DNA of 32,257 bases from Planctomycetes bacterium HGW-Planctomycetes-1 (GTDB lineage: Bacteria > Planctomycetota > Phycisphaerae > Sedimentisphaerales > UBA12454). The stretch is from the NCBI GenBank assembly GCA_002839495.1, contig PGYD01000011.1, positions 1-32,257 on the forward strand, given 5' to 3'. The position numbers and the translations under genes are program-made. Each line of letters opens with the position of its first letter. The stretch's first letter is position 1. Shown here one piece after another: positions 15,849 through 24,536 of this stretch. Under the pieces are notes generated by a model, which was not told where the DNA came from, made no database searches, and was given only the letters and a program-made list of their open reading frames with translations.

Positions 15849-16712
15849 ATGTCTGCAAGCGGTGAAAAAAGTTCATTTGTCGGCCCGGTTTTCAGCAGGA
15901 AGAAATCACTTTTGTCGATGCAGCAATATGCGACCAGTCAGGGTGTATCGACCGGCGTTGTGCAGGAATGCGCAAAACTGGGTGTTGTACAGGTCAGAAA
16001 GCACAAAGACAAAACGTATATAGTCGATTTGCCGCTCGATATTTACAAGGGGATAAGCCAGCAGGACGAACAGAAACCCGAACCGCTCGACACCGCCGCG
16101 CAGGCCGAGAGGATTTCTAAGTTGATGAGCAAAATCCTTCAGCCGCCGAAGCATTCGCAGCCTTTGTCTCCTGAGCCGCCGATTACGATACCGGATTTGC
16201 ATCTCTTTGCGCAGGAGGAAAATCAGGCCGATTCCGAAAGTGCCGACAGTATGGAGCCCCGGCTTGGCGGATTCAGGATATCGCTGGCGAGAAAAATTAT
16301 AGATGCAATCAAAATCGTATCTGTCTGGAGGATTGTTTCCGTAGTTGCAACTGTTGCGCTGTTTGTAAGTATCGGCGCCTACCAAATGGTTAGCATAGAC
16401 AGAAATCTTCAGAAACAGAAACTCCAGCAGGCGTATTCGAATATTCAGAAACTTATGGAAGAATATGACAATACCCGACAGAGAGCCAGATTATATGAAC
16501 TCGATATGATGAGCTGGCAGTCGGAAGCGCAAAGGAATCAAAAAACTCTTGCCAATTTGCAAATAGAGCTTCAGCAGACAAGGGAAAAACTTTTCCAGGC
16601 CAGAAGAGACCTTGTGGATACACAGCAGTATAACGCCGAGACTTTAAGAATGCTTAACGAGCAGATAAACGAAATCACCGGCAGGATTCAGCAGAACAAA
16701 ACCGGCAGATAA
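15849..16712 (+). CDS. Membrane protein with N-terminal helix-turn-helix-like region and C-terminal coiled coil
   Basis: I do not recognise this 287-residue protein. Counting from the ATG at 15849, residues 20-65 (LSMQQYATSQGVSTGVVQE, then a basic wing-like strand) look like a MerR/excisionase-type winged helix. A Pro-rich linker (95-140) leads to one membrane helix at about 156-181. The remainder (185-280) is a long Gln/Arg/Leu coiled coil. GTGGAAAG at 15834-15841 serves as ribosome-binding site for this ATG; a GTG at 15834 is the alternative start. The topology suggests a cytoplasmic DNA- or ligand-binding head linked to an external coiled coil. Role unknown. Confidence 0.65.
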   Translation: MSASGEKSSFVGPVFSRKKSLLSMQQYATSQGVSTGVVQECAKLGVVQVRKHKDKTYIVDLPLDIYKGISQQDEQKPEPLDTAAQAERISKLMSKILQPPKHSQPLSPEPPITIPDLHLFAQEENQADSESADSMEPRLGGFRISLARKIIDAIKIVSVWRIVSVVATVALFVSIGAYQMVSIDRNLQKQKLQQAYSNIQKLMEEYDNTRQRARLYELDMMSWQSEAQRNQKTLANLQIELQQTREKLFQARRDLVDTQQYNAETLRMLNEQINEITGRIQQNKTGR

Positions 16713-16793
16713 TCACCGCTGCGGTTCAAATCTTTTACTTGCCTTAAGAGGATACTCCGGCTATATTAATCTTTTCTGTTTTTCGGAGATGAT

Positions 16794-17759
16794 ATGCCTC
16801 ATATTTTTATAGACCAGATTCAAGCCGGCTCGACGATTAACGATGTTTATATGATAAGCCAGCCGATTTTGCGAAGCACTACGCGTGGGGATTTATATAT
16901 CGCTATGTTCGTAAGCGACAAAAGCGGCAGGGTTAACGGCAGAATCTGGCAGGCGACCGAACAGCTTTACAATTCGCTGCCGAAAGAAGGATTTGCCCAT
17001 ATAAGGGGCAGAAGCGAAGTATTTCAAAGCGCACTGCAAATTGTTGCCGACCATATAACGGTTGTGCCTGCCGAGAAAGTGGATATTGACGATTATCTGC
17101 CGAGAACCGAAAAAGATATCCCGCAAATGTTCGAGAAAATAAAAAGAATAGTTTCCGCGATAAAAAATCCCTTTTTAAAGGCTCTTGTAAATGAGTTTCT
17201 TTCGGATAAGGAGCTTATGAAGAATTTCTGCAAGGCGCCCGCGGCAACCGCGCATCATCACAGTTATATCGGAGGCTTGCTTGAACATACGAACAATATG
17301 CTGAACACGGCAAAGGCGGTTATGCCGTTTTATCCCCAGCTTCAGAGCGACCTTGTACTGGCGGGGATTTTTCTGCACGATATGGGCAAGACCGAGGAGC
17401 TTTCCTATCAGATGGCCTTCGGCTATACCGATTCGGGGCAATTACTCGGCCATATAGTTCAGACCGTTATAATGGTTAATAACAAAGCAAAGGCTATCGA
17501 AAAAGCCGGTCAGGAAGTGGACAAGGAAATACTTGAAAACCTTGAGCATATAATTCTTTCTCATCACGGCCAGTATGAATTCGGTTCGCCGAAGCTGCCG
17601 ATGACGGCCGAGGCGTTTTTGATAAGCTTTCTGGACAATATAGATGCTAAAATAAATCAGGTAACCGATAAAATTGACAGTGAGCCCGGCGAATCGAACT
17701 GGACGGGCTTTGTAAAGGCTCTCGAATCGAAACTTTACAGGAAAAAACTTGTCGATTAG
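16794..17759 (+). CDS. yhaM: YhaM-type 3'-5' exoribonuclease (OB fold + HD domain)
   Basis: Residues 12-95 form an OB-fold nucleic-acid-binding domain, and residues 150-290 an HD hydrolase domain with HHHSYIGGLLEHT (153-166) and H195-D196 in IFLHDMGKTEELSY. This order and the 321-residue length match the YhaM family, 3'-5' exoribonucleases described in Firmicutes that trim single-stranded RNA. GGAG stands five bases before the ATG at 16794. It is the third RNA-turnover gene in this window after rny and ymdB but is not linked to them in one operon. Confidence 0.88.
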   Translation: MPHIFIDQIQAGSTINDVYMISQPILRSTTRGDLYIAMFVSDKSGRVNGRIWQATEQLYNSLPKEGFAHIRGRSEVFQSALQIVADHITVVPAEKVDIDDYLPRTEKDIPQMFEKIKRIVSAIKNPFLKALVNEFLSDKELMKNFCKAPAATAHHHSYIGGLLEHTNNMLNTAKAVMPFYPQLQSDLVLAGIFLHDMGKTEELSYQMAFGYTDSGQLLGHIVQTVIMVNNKAKAIEKAGQEVDKEILENLEHIILSHHGQYEFGSPKLPMTAEAFLISFLDNIDAKINQVTDKIDSEPGESNWTGFVKALESKLYRKKLVD

Positions 17760-17770
17760 CGCATAAAAAA

Positions 17771-17970
17771 TGTCGGGCCGGCCCCCTGGGCGACCCGACC
17801 CTACAGAGACGCAATGTTATTTTCCGTTTCACAGGTTCCCGCCCAGCCTGTAAACGGGTTGATTCGAGAAACAAATTTTCTCGACTCGGCGACTGATTTC
17901 AGTTATAATATCGGGACAAGACAGACAAAATCTGTAAGACAATCGGCTAAAGTGCCAACTGTATGGCACT
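17771..17970. repeat. Spacer with four stem-loops between yhaM and the glycine-repeat gene
   Basis: A GC-rich hairpin-forming block (17772-17799, arms GTCGGG and CCCGAC) is followed by an 11-bp stem with one bulged C (17824-17857), TCGAGAAA/TTTCTCGA (17864-17884) and AGTGCCA/TGGCACT (17951-17970). The first block is far richer in GC than its surroundings and looks like an interspersed repeat. None has a T-run typical of terminators. Confidence 0.6.
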
Positions 17971-18005
17971 GCTGATAAAAAAACAGCTAATTCGGGACAG
18001 CGATT

Positions 18006-18506
18006 ATGGGTAATTTATTAAATCAAGAGCCTGATTATGTTTTGTCGCAGAATAAATTGGGGGTAACCCGCAGGTATCTCTACGAAAGCGGGATGCTTTT
18101 TCGGGAGTTCACAAGTCACTGGAAAATAGGCGTTCTTCCTCTGGTTCATATCACAAGCGGGATAGATCCGAAAACGGGTCAAAGGGTCTGGGCCAAAGGT
18201 TTCATCGCTATCGGCAGAAAAGCGGTAGGGTTTATCGCTGTCGGCCAGCTTGCCGTCGGGCTGCTTGCTATAGGTCAAATGGCGATAGGGCTCGTTCTGG
18301 CTCTCGGGCAATTAAGCGTTGCCGGATTATTTGCTGTCGGTCAAATGGCGGCGGGAATAGTCGCTATCGGGCAGTTTTCAGCGGGCTTTTATTCGCTCGG
18401 CCAGTTCGCGACAGGTAGGTTTGTCTTCAGCGTCAAAACACGGGACTACGAAGCCGTAACCTTTTTCAAGTCGCTTTTTAAATGGTTCACAACACTGTTT
18501 AGATAA
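18006..18506 (+). CDS. Protein with 14 tandem glycine-centred pentapeptide repeats
   Basis: The 166-residue protein has a short N-terminal domain (1-65), a repeat block at 66-139 and a basic C-terminal tail. In the repeat block glycines fall at 70, 75, 80, 85, 90, 95, 101, 107, 112, 117, 122, 127, 132 and 137, nearly every five residues, in units like AVGQL and AIGLV. Every second unit has Gln after the Gly (81, 91, 102, 113, 123, 133), giving a ten-residue superperiod. The pattern suggests a regular solenoid or glycine-packed membrane helices; it differs from the classic A(D/N)LXX pentapeptide repeat. The start codon has only a weak ribosome-binding site. I cannot assign a function. Confidence 0.7.
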   Translation: MGNLLNQEPDYVLSQNKLGVTRRYLYESGMLFREFTSHWKIGVLPLVHITSGIDPKTGQRVWAKGFIAIGRKAVGFIAVGQLAVGLLAIGQMAIGLVLALGQLSVAGLFAVGQMAAGIVAIGQFSAGFYSLGQFATGRFVFSVKTRDYEAVTFFKSLFKWFTTLFR

Positions 18507-19778
18507 TCAAACGCTCTGGCGTTCGATTTTGGCTCCGGCTGCGTTGAGTTTTTCCTCTATTTTTTCGTAACCTCTGTCGATGTGGTAAACGCGATTGACA
18601 ATTGTTTCGCCGTGCGCCGCAAGCGCGGCCACGACAAGAGCGGCCGAGGCTCGCAAATCTGACGCCATTACCGGAGCGGCAATAAGTTTTTCAACGCCGC
18701 TGACTATTACGTGCGGACCTTCTTTGCGGAGGTCCGCGGCCATTCTGCTTAATTCGGCGACGTGCATAAATCTGTCCGGAAATATTTTTTCCGTTATAAC
18801 GCTTTTTCCCTTAGCCAAACATAAACAGGCCATAAACTGCGCCTGTAAATCCGTTGGAAAACCGGGATATGGCAGCGTCGTAATGTCGGTTGCCCCGATA
18901 TGGCCGTTCGATGAGACTTCGCAGCCGTCGGCGTTTTCTTCGACGGCGACGTTCATACTTCTTAGTTTATCGACAACGGCCATCAGGTGTTCGAGCCGGC
19001 AGTTTTTCAGTTTCAGTTTGCCTTTTGTTATTACCGCCGCGGCCAGAAAAGTACCCGCTTCAATTCTGTCGGGAATTACGGTATGCTCAACCGGGTTTAA
19101 TTCTTTAACGCCGTGGATTGTCAATTGCGGCGAGCCGATACCGCTGATTTTCGCACCCATTTTGACTAGGCAGTTCGCAAGGTCGGTTATTTCCGGCTCG
19201 CAGGCGGCGTATTCGATAACGGTTTTGCCTTTTGCGAGCACCGCTGCGCAAAGTACATTTGCGGTCGCCAGTACGCTCGAGCCGAATGCGCCGCCGAGGA
19301 ATATATTTGCTCCTTTAAGTCCGCCGTTTACAGCGGCGACGATATAGCCGTTTTTGAGTTCGATTTTAGCGCCCAACTCCTGCAGACCGCGAAGGTGAAT
19401 ATCGACGGGCCTGTATCCGATTGCGCAGCCGCCGGGCATCGAAACCTCAGCCTTGCCGCAGCGAGCCAGCAGCGGGCCGAGTATGCAGACGCCCGCTCTC
19501 ATTTTGCGGACGATTTCATAATCGCCGAAAGGTTTGTCGATTGTTGTCGAGTCTATAACAATTTTTCCGCCGACAGTCTCTGTTTTGCAGCCGAGAGATT
19601 CGACCAATCGGCACATCACTTCTATATCGCTGAGGTTCGGCACGCCTTTAAGGGTGGTTTTGCCGGGAGCAAGAATTGCCGAAGCCATTATCGGCAGGGC
19701 GGCGTTTTTCGAACCGCTGACGGTTATATCGCCTTGGAGCCTGACAGGGCCGGTAATCTTAAATATATCGAGAGCCAT
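18507..19778 (-). CDS. murA: UDP-N-acetylglucosamine 1-carboxyvinyltransferase
   Basis: MurA transfers enolpyruvate from PEP to UDP-GlcNAc, the first committed step of peptidoglycan synthesis. The N-terminus has ITVSGSKNAALPIMAS with the substrate-binding Lys-Asn pair, and MPGGCAIGYRPVDIH carries the catalytic cysteine on its loop. RMRAG-like KMRAGVCILGPL and PDRIEAGTFLAA are also present. The cysteine means fosfomycin sensitivity is expected from the family. The ORF is open to 19832, but AAGGG seven bases before the ATG at 19778 and family alignment favour that start (423 residues). It is divergent from the CPBP protease gene. Confidence 0.96.
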   Translation of the reverse strand: MALDIFKITGPVRLQGDITVSGSKNAALPIMASAILAPGKTTLKGVPNLSDIEVMCRLVESLGCKTETVGGKIVIDSTTIDKPFGDYEIVRKMRAGVCILGPLLARCGKAEVSMPGGCAIGYRPVDIHLRGLQELGAKIELKNGYIVAAVNGGLKGANIFLGGAFGSSVLATANVLCAAVLAKGKTVIEYAACEPEITDLANCLVKMGAKISGIGSPQLTIHGVKELNPVEHTVIPDRIEAGTFLAAAVITKGKLKLKNCRLEHLMAVVDKLRSMNVAVEENADGCEVSSNGHIGATDITTLPYPGFPTDLQAQFMACLCLAKGKSVITEKIFPDRFMHVAELSRMAADLRKEGPHVIVSGVEKLIAAPVMASDLRASAALVVAALAAHGETIVNRVYHIDRGYEKIEEKLNAAGAKIERQSV

Positions 19779-19845
19779 ATTAAACCCTTGAAAAGAAAGG
19801 AATAATCTAATACAAAAAGGCGGTTTATGCAAGAGTAAGGCTTTT

Positions 19846-20658
19846 ATGACAGGTTATTATATTTTTATATTGGCTATGTCGCTGGCGGGCGTTGCCTTGC
19901 TTACCGCCTGGCTCATAAAGACCGAATGGGGGACAAAAGCGCTGCTCGGAGCCGAATACAGACGCAATGCTATGCCGGATTATCTGCCTTTTCTGGTCAT
20001 TTTCGGCTGGCTGATACTAGCGGCGGTCTCATCGAATCTTCTCGAAAAACTTGCGTCGGATTACGCCGGCTGGCAGCAGAAATTTATTACTTATACCGGT
20101 TTTATCACGATAGAAATTATCGTAATAATACTGATTCTTAAACTGGCGAAGCGGTATTTTGAGGAGGGCTTAAAAGGGTTCGGTTTTCGGGCCAAAGGTA
20201 TTTTTTCCGATATCATAAAGGCGGCGGCGATATTTATCGTTGCCTGGCCGCTGGTACTTGTTTTGCTTTACGCCGTTCTGTATATCGGGAAAATGATTGC
20301 CGGACCGGAATTTCAGATTGAGCGAAATGAGGGGCTGGCAGTTATCCTCGAGAACGACCAATTAAGTTTGAGAATACTGATGATTTTCTTTGCGGTAATA
20401 CTTACGCCGATTTTTGAGGAGCTTGTTTTCAGAGGGCTTTTGCAAAGTTATCTGCGGAATCTTAATTACGGGCCGTGGCAGAGTATCTTTATCGCCTCGG
20501 TTATGTTTGCGGTGCTTCATCCGTGGATGCACTTGCCCGCATTGCTGGTTTTATCCGTTGCGATGGGTTATGCGTATGAAAAAAGCGGGTCGCTGCTGCG
20601 GCCGATTTTCGTTCATTTACTATTTAACGGCCTGACAATCGCGTTTGCCCTTATTTAA
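19846..20658 (+). CDS. CPBP-family intramembrane metalloprotease (CAAX protease-like)
   Basis: The 270-residue protein has several hydrophobic helices (about 4-24, 47-66, 84-104, 126-150, 178-200, 210-260). The family motifs are all present: EExxxR as EELVFR starting at residue 191, FxxxH as FAVLH, and HxxxN as HLLFN near 255. These coordinate zinc in the membrane. Family members process prenylated or peptide substrates, and some confer bacteriocin self-immunity; the substrate here is unknown. TAAGG stands six bases before the ATG. Its end overlaps the 3' end of the convergent dapB gene by eight bases. Confidence 0.88.
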   Translation: MTGYYIFILAMSLAGVALLTAWLIKTEWGTKALLGAEYRRNAMPDYLPFLVIFGWLILAAVSSNLLEKLASDYAGWQQKFITYTGFITIEIIVIILILKLAKRYFEEGLKGFGFRAKGIFSDIIKAAAIFIVAWPLVLVLLYAVLYIGKMIAGPEFQIERNEGLAVILENDQLSLRILMIFFAVILTPIFEELVFRGLLQSYLRNLNYGPWQSIFIASVMFAVLHPWMHLPALLVLSVAMGYAYEKSGSLLRPIFVHLLFNGLTIAFALI

Positions 20659-21430
20659 GGCCGAGCACATCGGCCATCGAGTATCTGCCCGCGTTTTTGC
20701 CTACGAGCCACGAAGCGGCCCTTATTGCGCCGACCGCGAACGTATCTCTGCTATGGGCGCTGTGCGAAACGGTTACAGTCTCGCCTAACGTGCCGAACAT
20801 AACTGAATGTTCGCCGACCGTATCGCCGAGCCGAATCGCCTGTATGCCGATAGTGCCTTTTTTGCGAAGGGCCTCTTTTCCTTTCCTGCCGATGTCGAGA
20901 CAATCGGGAAATTTCTTATTCGTCGCCGCAGCGATTTTTTCAGCAAGCGTCATTGCGGAGCCGCTGGGCGAATCTTTTTTGAAGCGGTGGTGAGCCTCGA
21001 CAATTTCGATATCGTATTCATCGCCGAGTTTGCCTGCTACCTGTCCGACAAGCTCGAAAAGCAGGTTCATCCCGACGCTCATATTCGTCGCCTGAATTAC
21101 GGGTATTTTTTTCGCCGCCTCATCGACTTTTTTGAGCTGCTCAGCCGATAAACCGGTCGTTCCCAAAACCAGCGAACAGTTTTGTTCTAAACAGTAATTG
21201 AGCGTATTATCAAAAGCGGCAGGGAGCGAAAAATCTATCACAACATTGGCGTCAGACGGGAATTCAGAACTGATTTTTATCCCAATATGCTCTAAATCCT
21301 TACCGATTTGAGGACAAGATTTATCTTCAATTAGTCCGATTATATCGAATTTTTTGGATTCGACGGCCAAAACGGAGATTCTCCGTCCCATTCTGCCGGC
21401 GGCACCGACTATTATTAATTTCGGCCTCAT
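20651..21430 (-). CDS. dapB: 4-hydroxy-tetrahydrodipicolinate reductase
   Basis: DapB reduces the dipicolinate intermediate in lysine and diaminopimelate synthesis, supplying cell-wall DAP. The nucleotide-binding motif is IIVGAAGRMGRR at the N-terminus; LGTTGLS and EAHHRFKKDSPSGSAMTLAEK hold the catalytic His and substrate-binding residues. The frame is open to 21910, but that part overlaps rpmE; the ATG at 21430 has AGGAAAGGA before it and gives 259 residues, normal for DapB. A near-consensus promoter lies upstream at 21486-21458. Confidence 0.95.
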   Translation of the reverse strand: MRPKLIIVGAAGRMGRRISVLAVESKKFDIIGLIEDKSCPQIGKDLEHIGIKISSEFPSDANVVIDFSLPAAFDNTLNYCLEQNCSLVLGTTGLSAEQLKKVDEAAKKIPVIQATNMSVGMNLLFELVGQVAGKLGDEYDIEIVEAHHRFKKDSPSGSAMTLAEKIAAATNKKFPDCLDIGRKGKEALRKKGTIGIQAIRLGDTVGEHSVMFGTLGETVTVSHSAHSRDTFAVGAIRAASWLVGKNAGRYSMADVLGLK

Positions 21431-21457
21431 TTTTCGTCCTTTCCTGTAGTCGGCATA

Positions 21458-21486
21458 AGTATAGAAAGGGGAAAGGGTTTTGACAA
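21458..21486 (-). promoter_or_regulatory. Sigma-70-type promoter of dapB
   Basis: On the minus strand TTGTCA (21486-21481) and TATACT (21463-21458) are exactly 17 bases apart, about 30 bases before the dapB start. Confidence 0.7.
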
Positions 21487-21508
21487 GCCTTATTTGATGT
21501 AATATCTC

Positions 21509-21536
21509 TTGCATTGTTCGACAAAGCCGATATAAT
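21509..21536 (+). promoter_or_regulatory. Possible promoter for rpmE
   Basis: A perfect TATAAT (21531-21536) with a weak TTGCAT (21509-21514) 16 bases upstream. It would leave an rpmE leader of about 150 bases, which could allow leader-based control, but no known structure is visible in it. Confidence 0.45.
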
Positions 21537-21694
21537 ACTGTGCTTTGCCCGCCTTCGCACAAAGGGATAGACGCTGACGGGAAAATGCAGTAAAAGCAAT
21601 AATTCAGAGTGTTTGACAAATAGAAATGTTGCTTCGGCGGGTTTCGCAAAAGAATAATTGAGATTGATGCTTCAGATTTTAAAGGTGAAAAGAA

Positions 21695-21946
21695 ATGAAA
21701 AAGGACATACATCCGAAATATCAGGTCGTAAAGGTTAAATGCGGCTGCGGCAACACGTTTGAAACCCGCAGTACCGCCAAGGAAATCCACGCTGAAATAT
21801 GCTCGCAGTGCCATCCGTTCTACACCGGCAAGCAGAAATTCGTCGATACGGCCGGCAGAATCGAACGCTTCCAGAAAAAATACGGAAGTAGCTATATGGA
21901 CAAGGCGCAAAAGGACGACAAAGCACCGAAGAACAAGGAAAAGTAG
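21695..21946 (+). CDS. rpmE: 50S ribosomal protein L31
   Basis: The protein starts [20 protein letters not shown], as L31 proteins do. The zinc-ribbon cysteines are in VKCGCGNTF and [10 protein letters not shown], so this is the zinc-containing form. It has 83 residues, with a lysine-rich tail (70-83) a little longer than usual. AAAGGTGA is a good ribosome-binding site. prfA follows, separated by a stable hairpin with a T-run, so expression of the two is probably partly uncoupled. Confidence 0.96.
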   Translation: MKKDIHPKYQVVKVKCGCGNTFETRSTAKEIHAEICSQCHPFYTGKQKFVDTAGRIERFQKKYGSSYMDKAQKDDKAPKNKEK

Positions 21947-21964
21947 CTTATTTTTGTTGACAAC

Positions 21965-22017
21965 TTACGCTGTTGGACTTAATCAAACAGATTATGCACC
22001 GGCAGCGTAATTTTTTT
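21965..22017 (+). terminator. Terminator or attenuator between rpmE and prfA
   Basis: TTACGCTGTTGG (21965-21976) pairs with CCGGCAGCGTAA (21999-22010) over 12 bp including two G-U pairs, with an inner AATC/GATT stem, and is followed by seven T. TTGACA at 21957-21962 overlaps its start and could belong to a prfA promoter, but no good -10 follows. Confidence 0.75.
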
Positions 22018-22037
22018 GTACTTTTTGAGCAGGGGTT

Positions 22038-23126
22038 ATGAGCGATACAAATACAACGGTTATAGAGAAGCTTGATGAGCTTGACGGCCGATACGCCGAG
22101 CTTGAAAAACAGCTTTGCGACCCCGCTGTAAATATGGATTCGACGAAGGTAATCGCAATCTCCAAAGAGCAGGGCAAGCTCAAATCAGTTGTAACAAAAT
22201 ATCGCGAATACAAAAAACTGGTCGATGAAATCGCCCAGTCGCAGACGATTTTAAACGATGCATCGGCAGATGAGGAATTCAAGCAGCTTGCCGCTGAAGA
22301 ACTAAAAATGCTGGGCGAAAAGAAACAAACGCTTTTTGAGCAAATCAAAGAATCTCTTGTTATGTCTGACGATGCGGCGGTCGGTTCGGTTATAGTGGAA
22401 ATTAGGGCCGGAACCGGCGGCGATGAAGCGGCCCTGTTCGCCCGCGATTTATATAATATGTACACTCGCTACGCTGAAAAACAGAGATGGAAAGTCGAAC
22501 TGCTCGATTTCAGCACGAACGAGCTTGGCGGTTTCCGCGAAGTTATATTCAATGTAAAAGGCTCCGGCGTGTGGGCGCATATGGGTTATGAAGGCGGCGG
22601 GCATCGCGTTCAGCGCGTGCCGGAAACCGAAACGCAGGGCAGGGTGCATACTTCCGCAGTTACTGTTGCCGTTCTGCCTGAGCCGGAGGAAGTGGATATC
22701 TATATTAACCCGGCCGATGTATCTGAATTTGTCAGCAGGGCAGGCGGACCCGGCGGCCAGAGCGTCAACAAACTTAACAGTGCCGTCAAGCTCGAACATA
22801 AGCCGACCGGCATAACGGTAAATATGCGTGAAGATAAGAGCCAGCACAAAAACAGGGCAAAGGCGTGGCGGCTTCTGCGGAGCAGGGTTTACGAACATTA
22901 TCAGAGTATTGAAAATGCTAAACGCGACAAAACGCGAAAGACGATGATAGGTTCCGGCGACCGTTCCGAAAAAATCAGGACATATAATTACCCGCAGAAC
23001 CGCGTTACCGACCACAGGATTAATCTTTCGCTTTACAATCTCGACAAGATTATGGACGGCGATATAGAAGACCTTGTCGCGGGGCTGGTTGAATACGATA
23101 AAAAACTTCGGCTTGAAAGTCTGTAA
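22038..23126 (+). CDS. prfA: Peptide chain release factor 1
   Basis: RF1 reads UAA and UAG and triggers peptide release. The catalytic loop is RAGGPGGQSVNKLNSAV with the GGQ glutamine, and the stop-codon-reading tripeptide is PET in HRVQRVPETETQGRVHTS, the RF1 (PxT) type and not the RF2 SPF type. The N-terminal coiled-coil domain is present and the length of 362 residues is normal. The stop codon overlaps the pabB ATG (taATG), so the two are translationally coupled. prmC, which often follows prfA, is not here. Confidence 0.96.
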   Translation: MSDTNTTVIEKLDELDGRYAELEKQLCDPAVNMDSTKVIAISKEQGKLKSVVTKYREYKKLVDEIAQSQTILNDASADEEFKQLAAEELKMLGEKKQTLFEQIKESLVMSDDAAVGSVIVEIRAGTGGDEAALFARDLYNMYTRYAEKQRWKVELLDFSTNELGGFREVIFNVKGSGVWAHMGYEGGGHRVQRVPETETQGRVHTSAVTVAVLPEPEEVDIYINPADVSEFVSRAGGPGGQSVNKLNSAVKLEHKPTGITVNMREDKSQHKNRAKAWRLLRSRVYEHYQSIENAKRDKTRKTMIGSGDRSEKIRTYNYPQNRVTDHRINLSLYNLDKIMDGDIEDLVAGLVEYDKKLRLESL

Positions 23127-24529
23127 TGGCGGTTTTTACTGCTGAACCTGTCTGTACGAAAAAATGCCGGTTCACTTCCAAAAAAATATCGGCAAAAGTC
23201 GAATTGCAGAAACTTGTCCGCTATTTCGCCTCTCTTGATAACCCTGCAATCCTCGGCGGAGCGGAATTTAATTCAGAAAGAAACAGATACAGCTATTTTG
23301 CCGCTGAGCCTTTGGAGATTTTCGAGTTTTTCAGCGACGAAAAAGAACCATTCGAGAAATTAAGGACTGTTTTAAGCAAATACCGTCTTGAGGACGGCAT
23401 CGACAGCGTTTTTACAGGCGGATGGCTCGGTTTTTTCAGCTATGACCTCAACAGATTCATTGAAAATATACCTGCCGCCAACGACGATATAAACTTGCCT
23501 TTAATCCGGCTCTGTTTTTATGACAAAGTGATTTGTTTCGACCATTTGGAAAATTGTTTCCATCTTTTCGCGGTAGAATTCTCCGATGACGATGATGGGA
23601 AAACAACTCAGCTTGAAGATATTTTGAATAAAGCGGCAAATATCGAAGATGAACAGATTTTTAAGCCCTGCGATAGTTTCGATATCAGAGAATTTCGCTC
23701 TAATATAACAAAAGACTATTATCTTGACGCGATTGCAAAGACTAAAAAGCATATTTACGACGGTGATGTTTATCAGATAAATTTCTCCCAGCGATTCAGT
23801 GCCGATTTTTATGCAGAGCCTTATAAACTTTTCCTGTGGCAGAATAAATTCAATCCCAGTCCGTATTCGGCTTTTATAGATGCGGGCGATTATCAAATCG
23901 TAAGCGCATCGCCGGAATTATTTATAAATATAAACAACGGCACAATCACGACCTGCCCGATTAAGGGCACAAGACCCAGAACAGGCGAAAAAACTGTCGA
24001 TGAAAAAAATTACGCCGAGCTTGTCGATAATGAAAAGGAAAAAGCCGAGCTTGATATGATAATCGACCTTGAGCGGAACGATTTGGGCAGGATTTGCCGG
24101 CCAGGCTCAATTAAAGTTATCAAAAGACGCGATATAGAGGCTTTTTCAACGGTTTTTCACGCCGTTGCGACGATACAGGGACAGCTTAAAGAGGAAATGG
24201 ATTTTGCAGATATTTTGAAAGCTATTTTTCCCGGCGGCTCGATTAGCGGCGCTCCGAAAATCAGCGCGATGAAGATAATAAACGCCCTTGAGCCGATGGC
24301 AAGGGGCCTTTATACAGGCTGTATAGGCTGGCTCGATTTAAAAGGCAATGCGTGCTTGAATATCGCCATAAGAACAATTATCATAAAGGACGGTGTCGCT
24401 TTCGCTCAGACCGGCGGCGGAATAGTTGCGGACTCAAATGCCGAAAGCGAATGGAACGAAACGCTTATTAAGGCAAAAGCTTTACTGGCAGGAATAAAAG
24501 CGGTCAATAAGCCGCAGAGAAAGGATTAA
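23126..24529 (+). CDS. pabB: Aminodeoxychorismate synthase component I
   Basis: PabB turns chorismate into 4-amino-4-deoxychorismate using ammonia from PabA, on the way to p-aminobenzoate and folate. The chorismate-binding domain spans about 195-460 with TCPIKGTRPRTGEK (the lysine that marks PabB-type enzymes), DLERNDLGRICRPGS and FPGGSISGAPK. Anthranilate synthase TrpE is the alternative, but the PIKGT motif and the pabC-like gene downstream favour PabB. The length of 467 residues is normal. It overlaps prfA by one base. The unknown ORF in inverted repeats separates it from pabC. Confidence 0.88.
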   Translation: MAVFTAEPVCTKKCRFTSKKISAKVELQKLVRYFASLDNPAILGGAEFNSERNRYSYFAAEPLEIFEFFSDEKEPFEKLRTVLSKYRLEDGIDSVFTGGWLGFFSYDLNRFIENIPAANDDINLPLIRLCFYDKVICFDHLENCFHLFAVEFSDDDDGKTTQLEDILNKAANIEDEQIFKPCDSFDIREFRSNITKDYYLDAIAKTKKHIYDGDVYQINFSQRFSADFYAEPYKLFLWQNKFNPSPYSAFIDAGDYQIVSASPELFININNGTITTCPIKGTRPRTGEKTVDEKNYAELVDNEKEKAELDMIIDLERNDLGRICRPGSIKVIKRRDIEAFSTVFHAVATIQGQLKEEMDFADILKAIFPGGSISGAPKISAMKIINALEPMARGLYTGCIGWLDLKGNACLNIAIRTIIIKDGVAFAQTGGGIVADSNAESEWNETLIKAKALLAGIKAVNKPQRKD

Positions 24530-24536
24530 TTTTTTT

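Noticed and set aside
18595-19347. 250-codon plus-strand ORF opposite murA
   Set aside because: Antisense shadow of murA, low complexity (Ala/Ser/Thr-rich).
21431-21910. N-terminal extension of dapB to 21910
   Set aside because: The extension is antisense to rpmE, unlike any DapB N-terminus, and the internal ATG has a strong ribosome-binding site and promoter.
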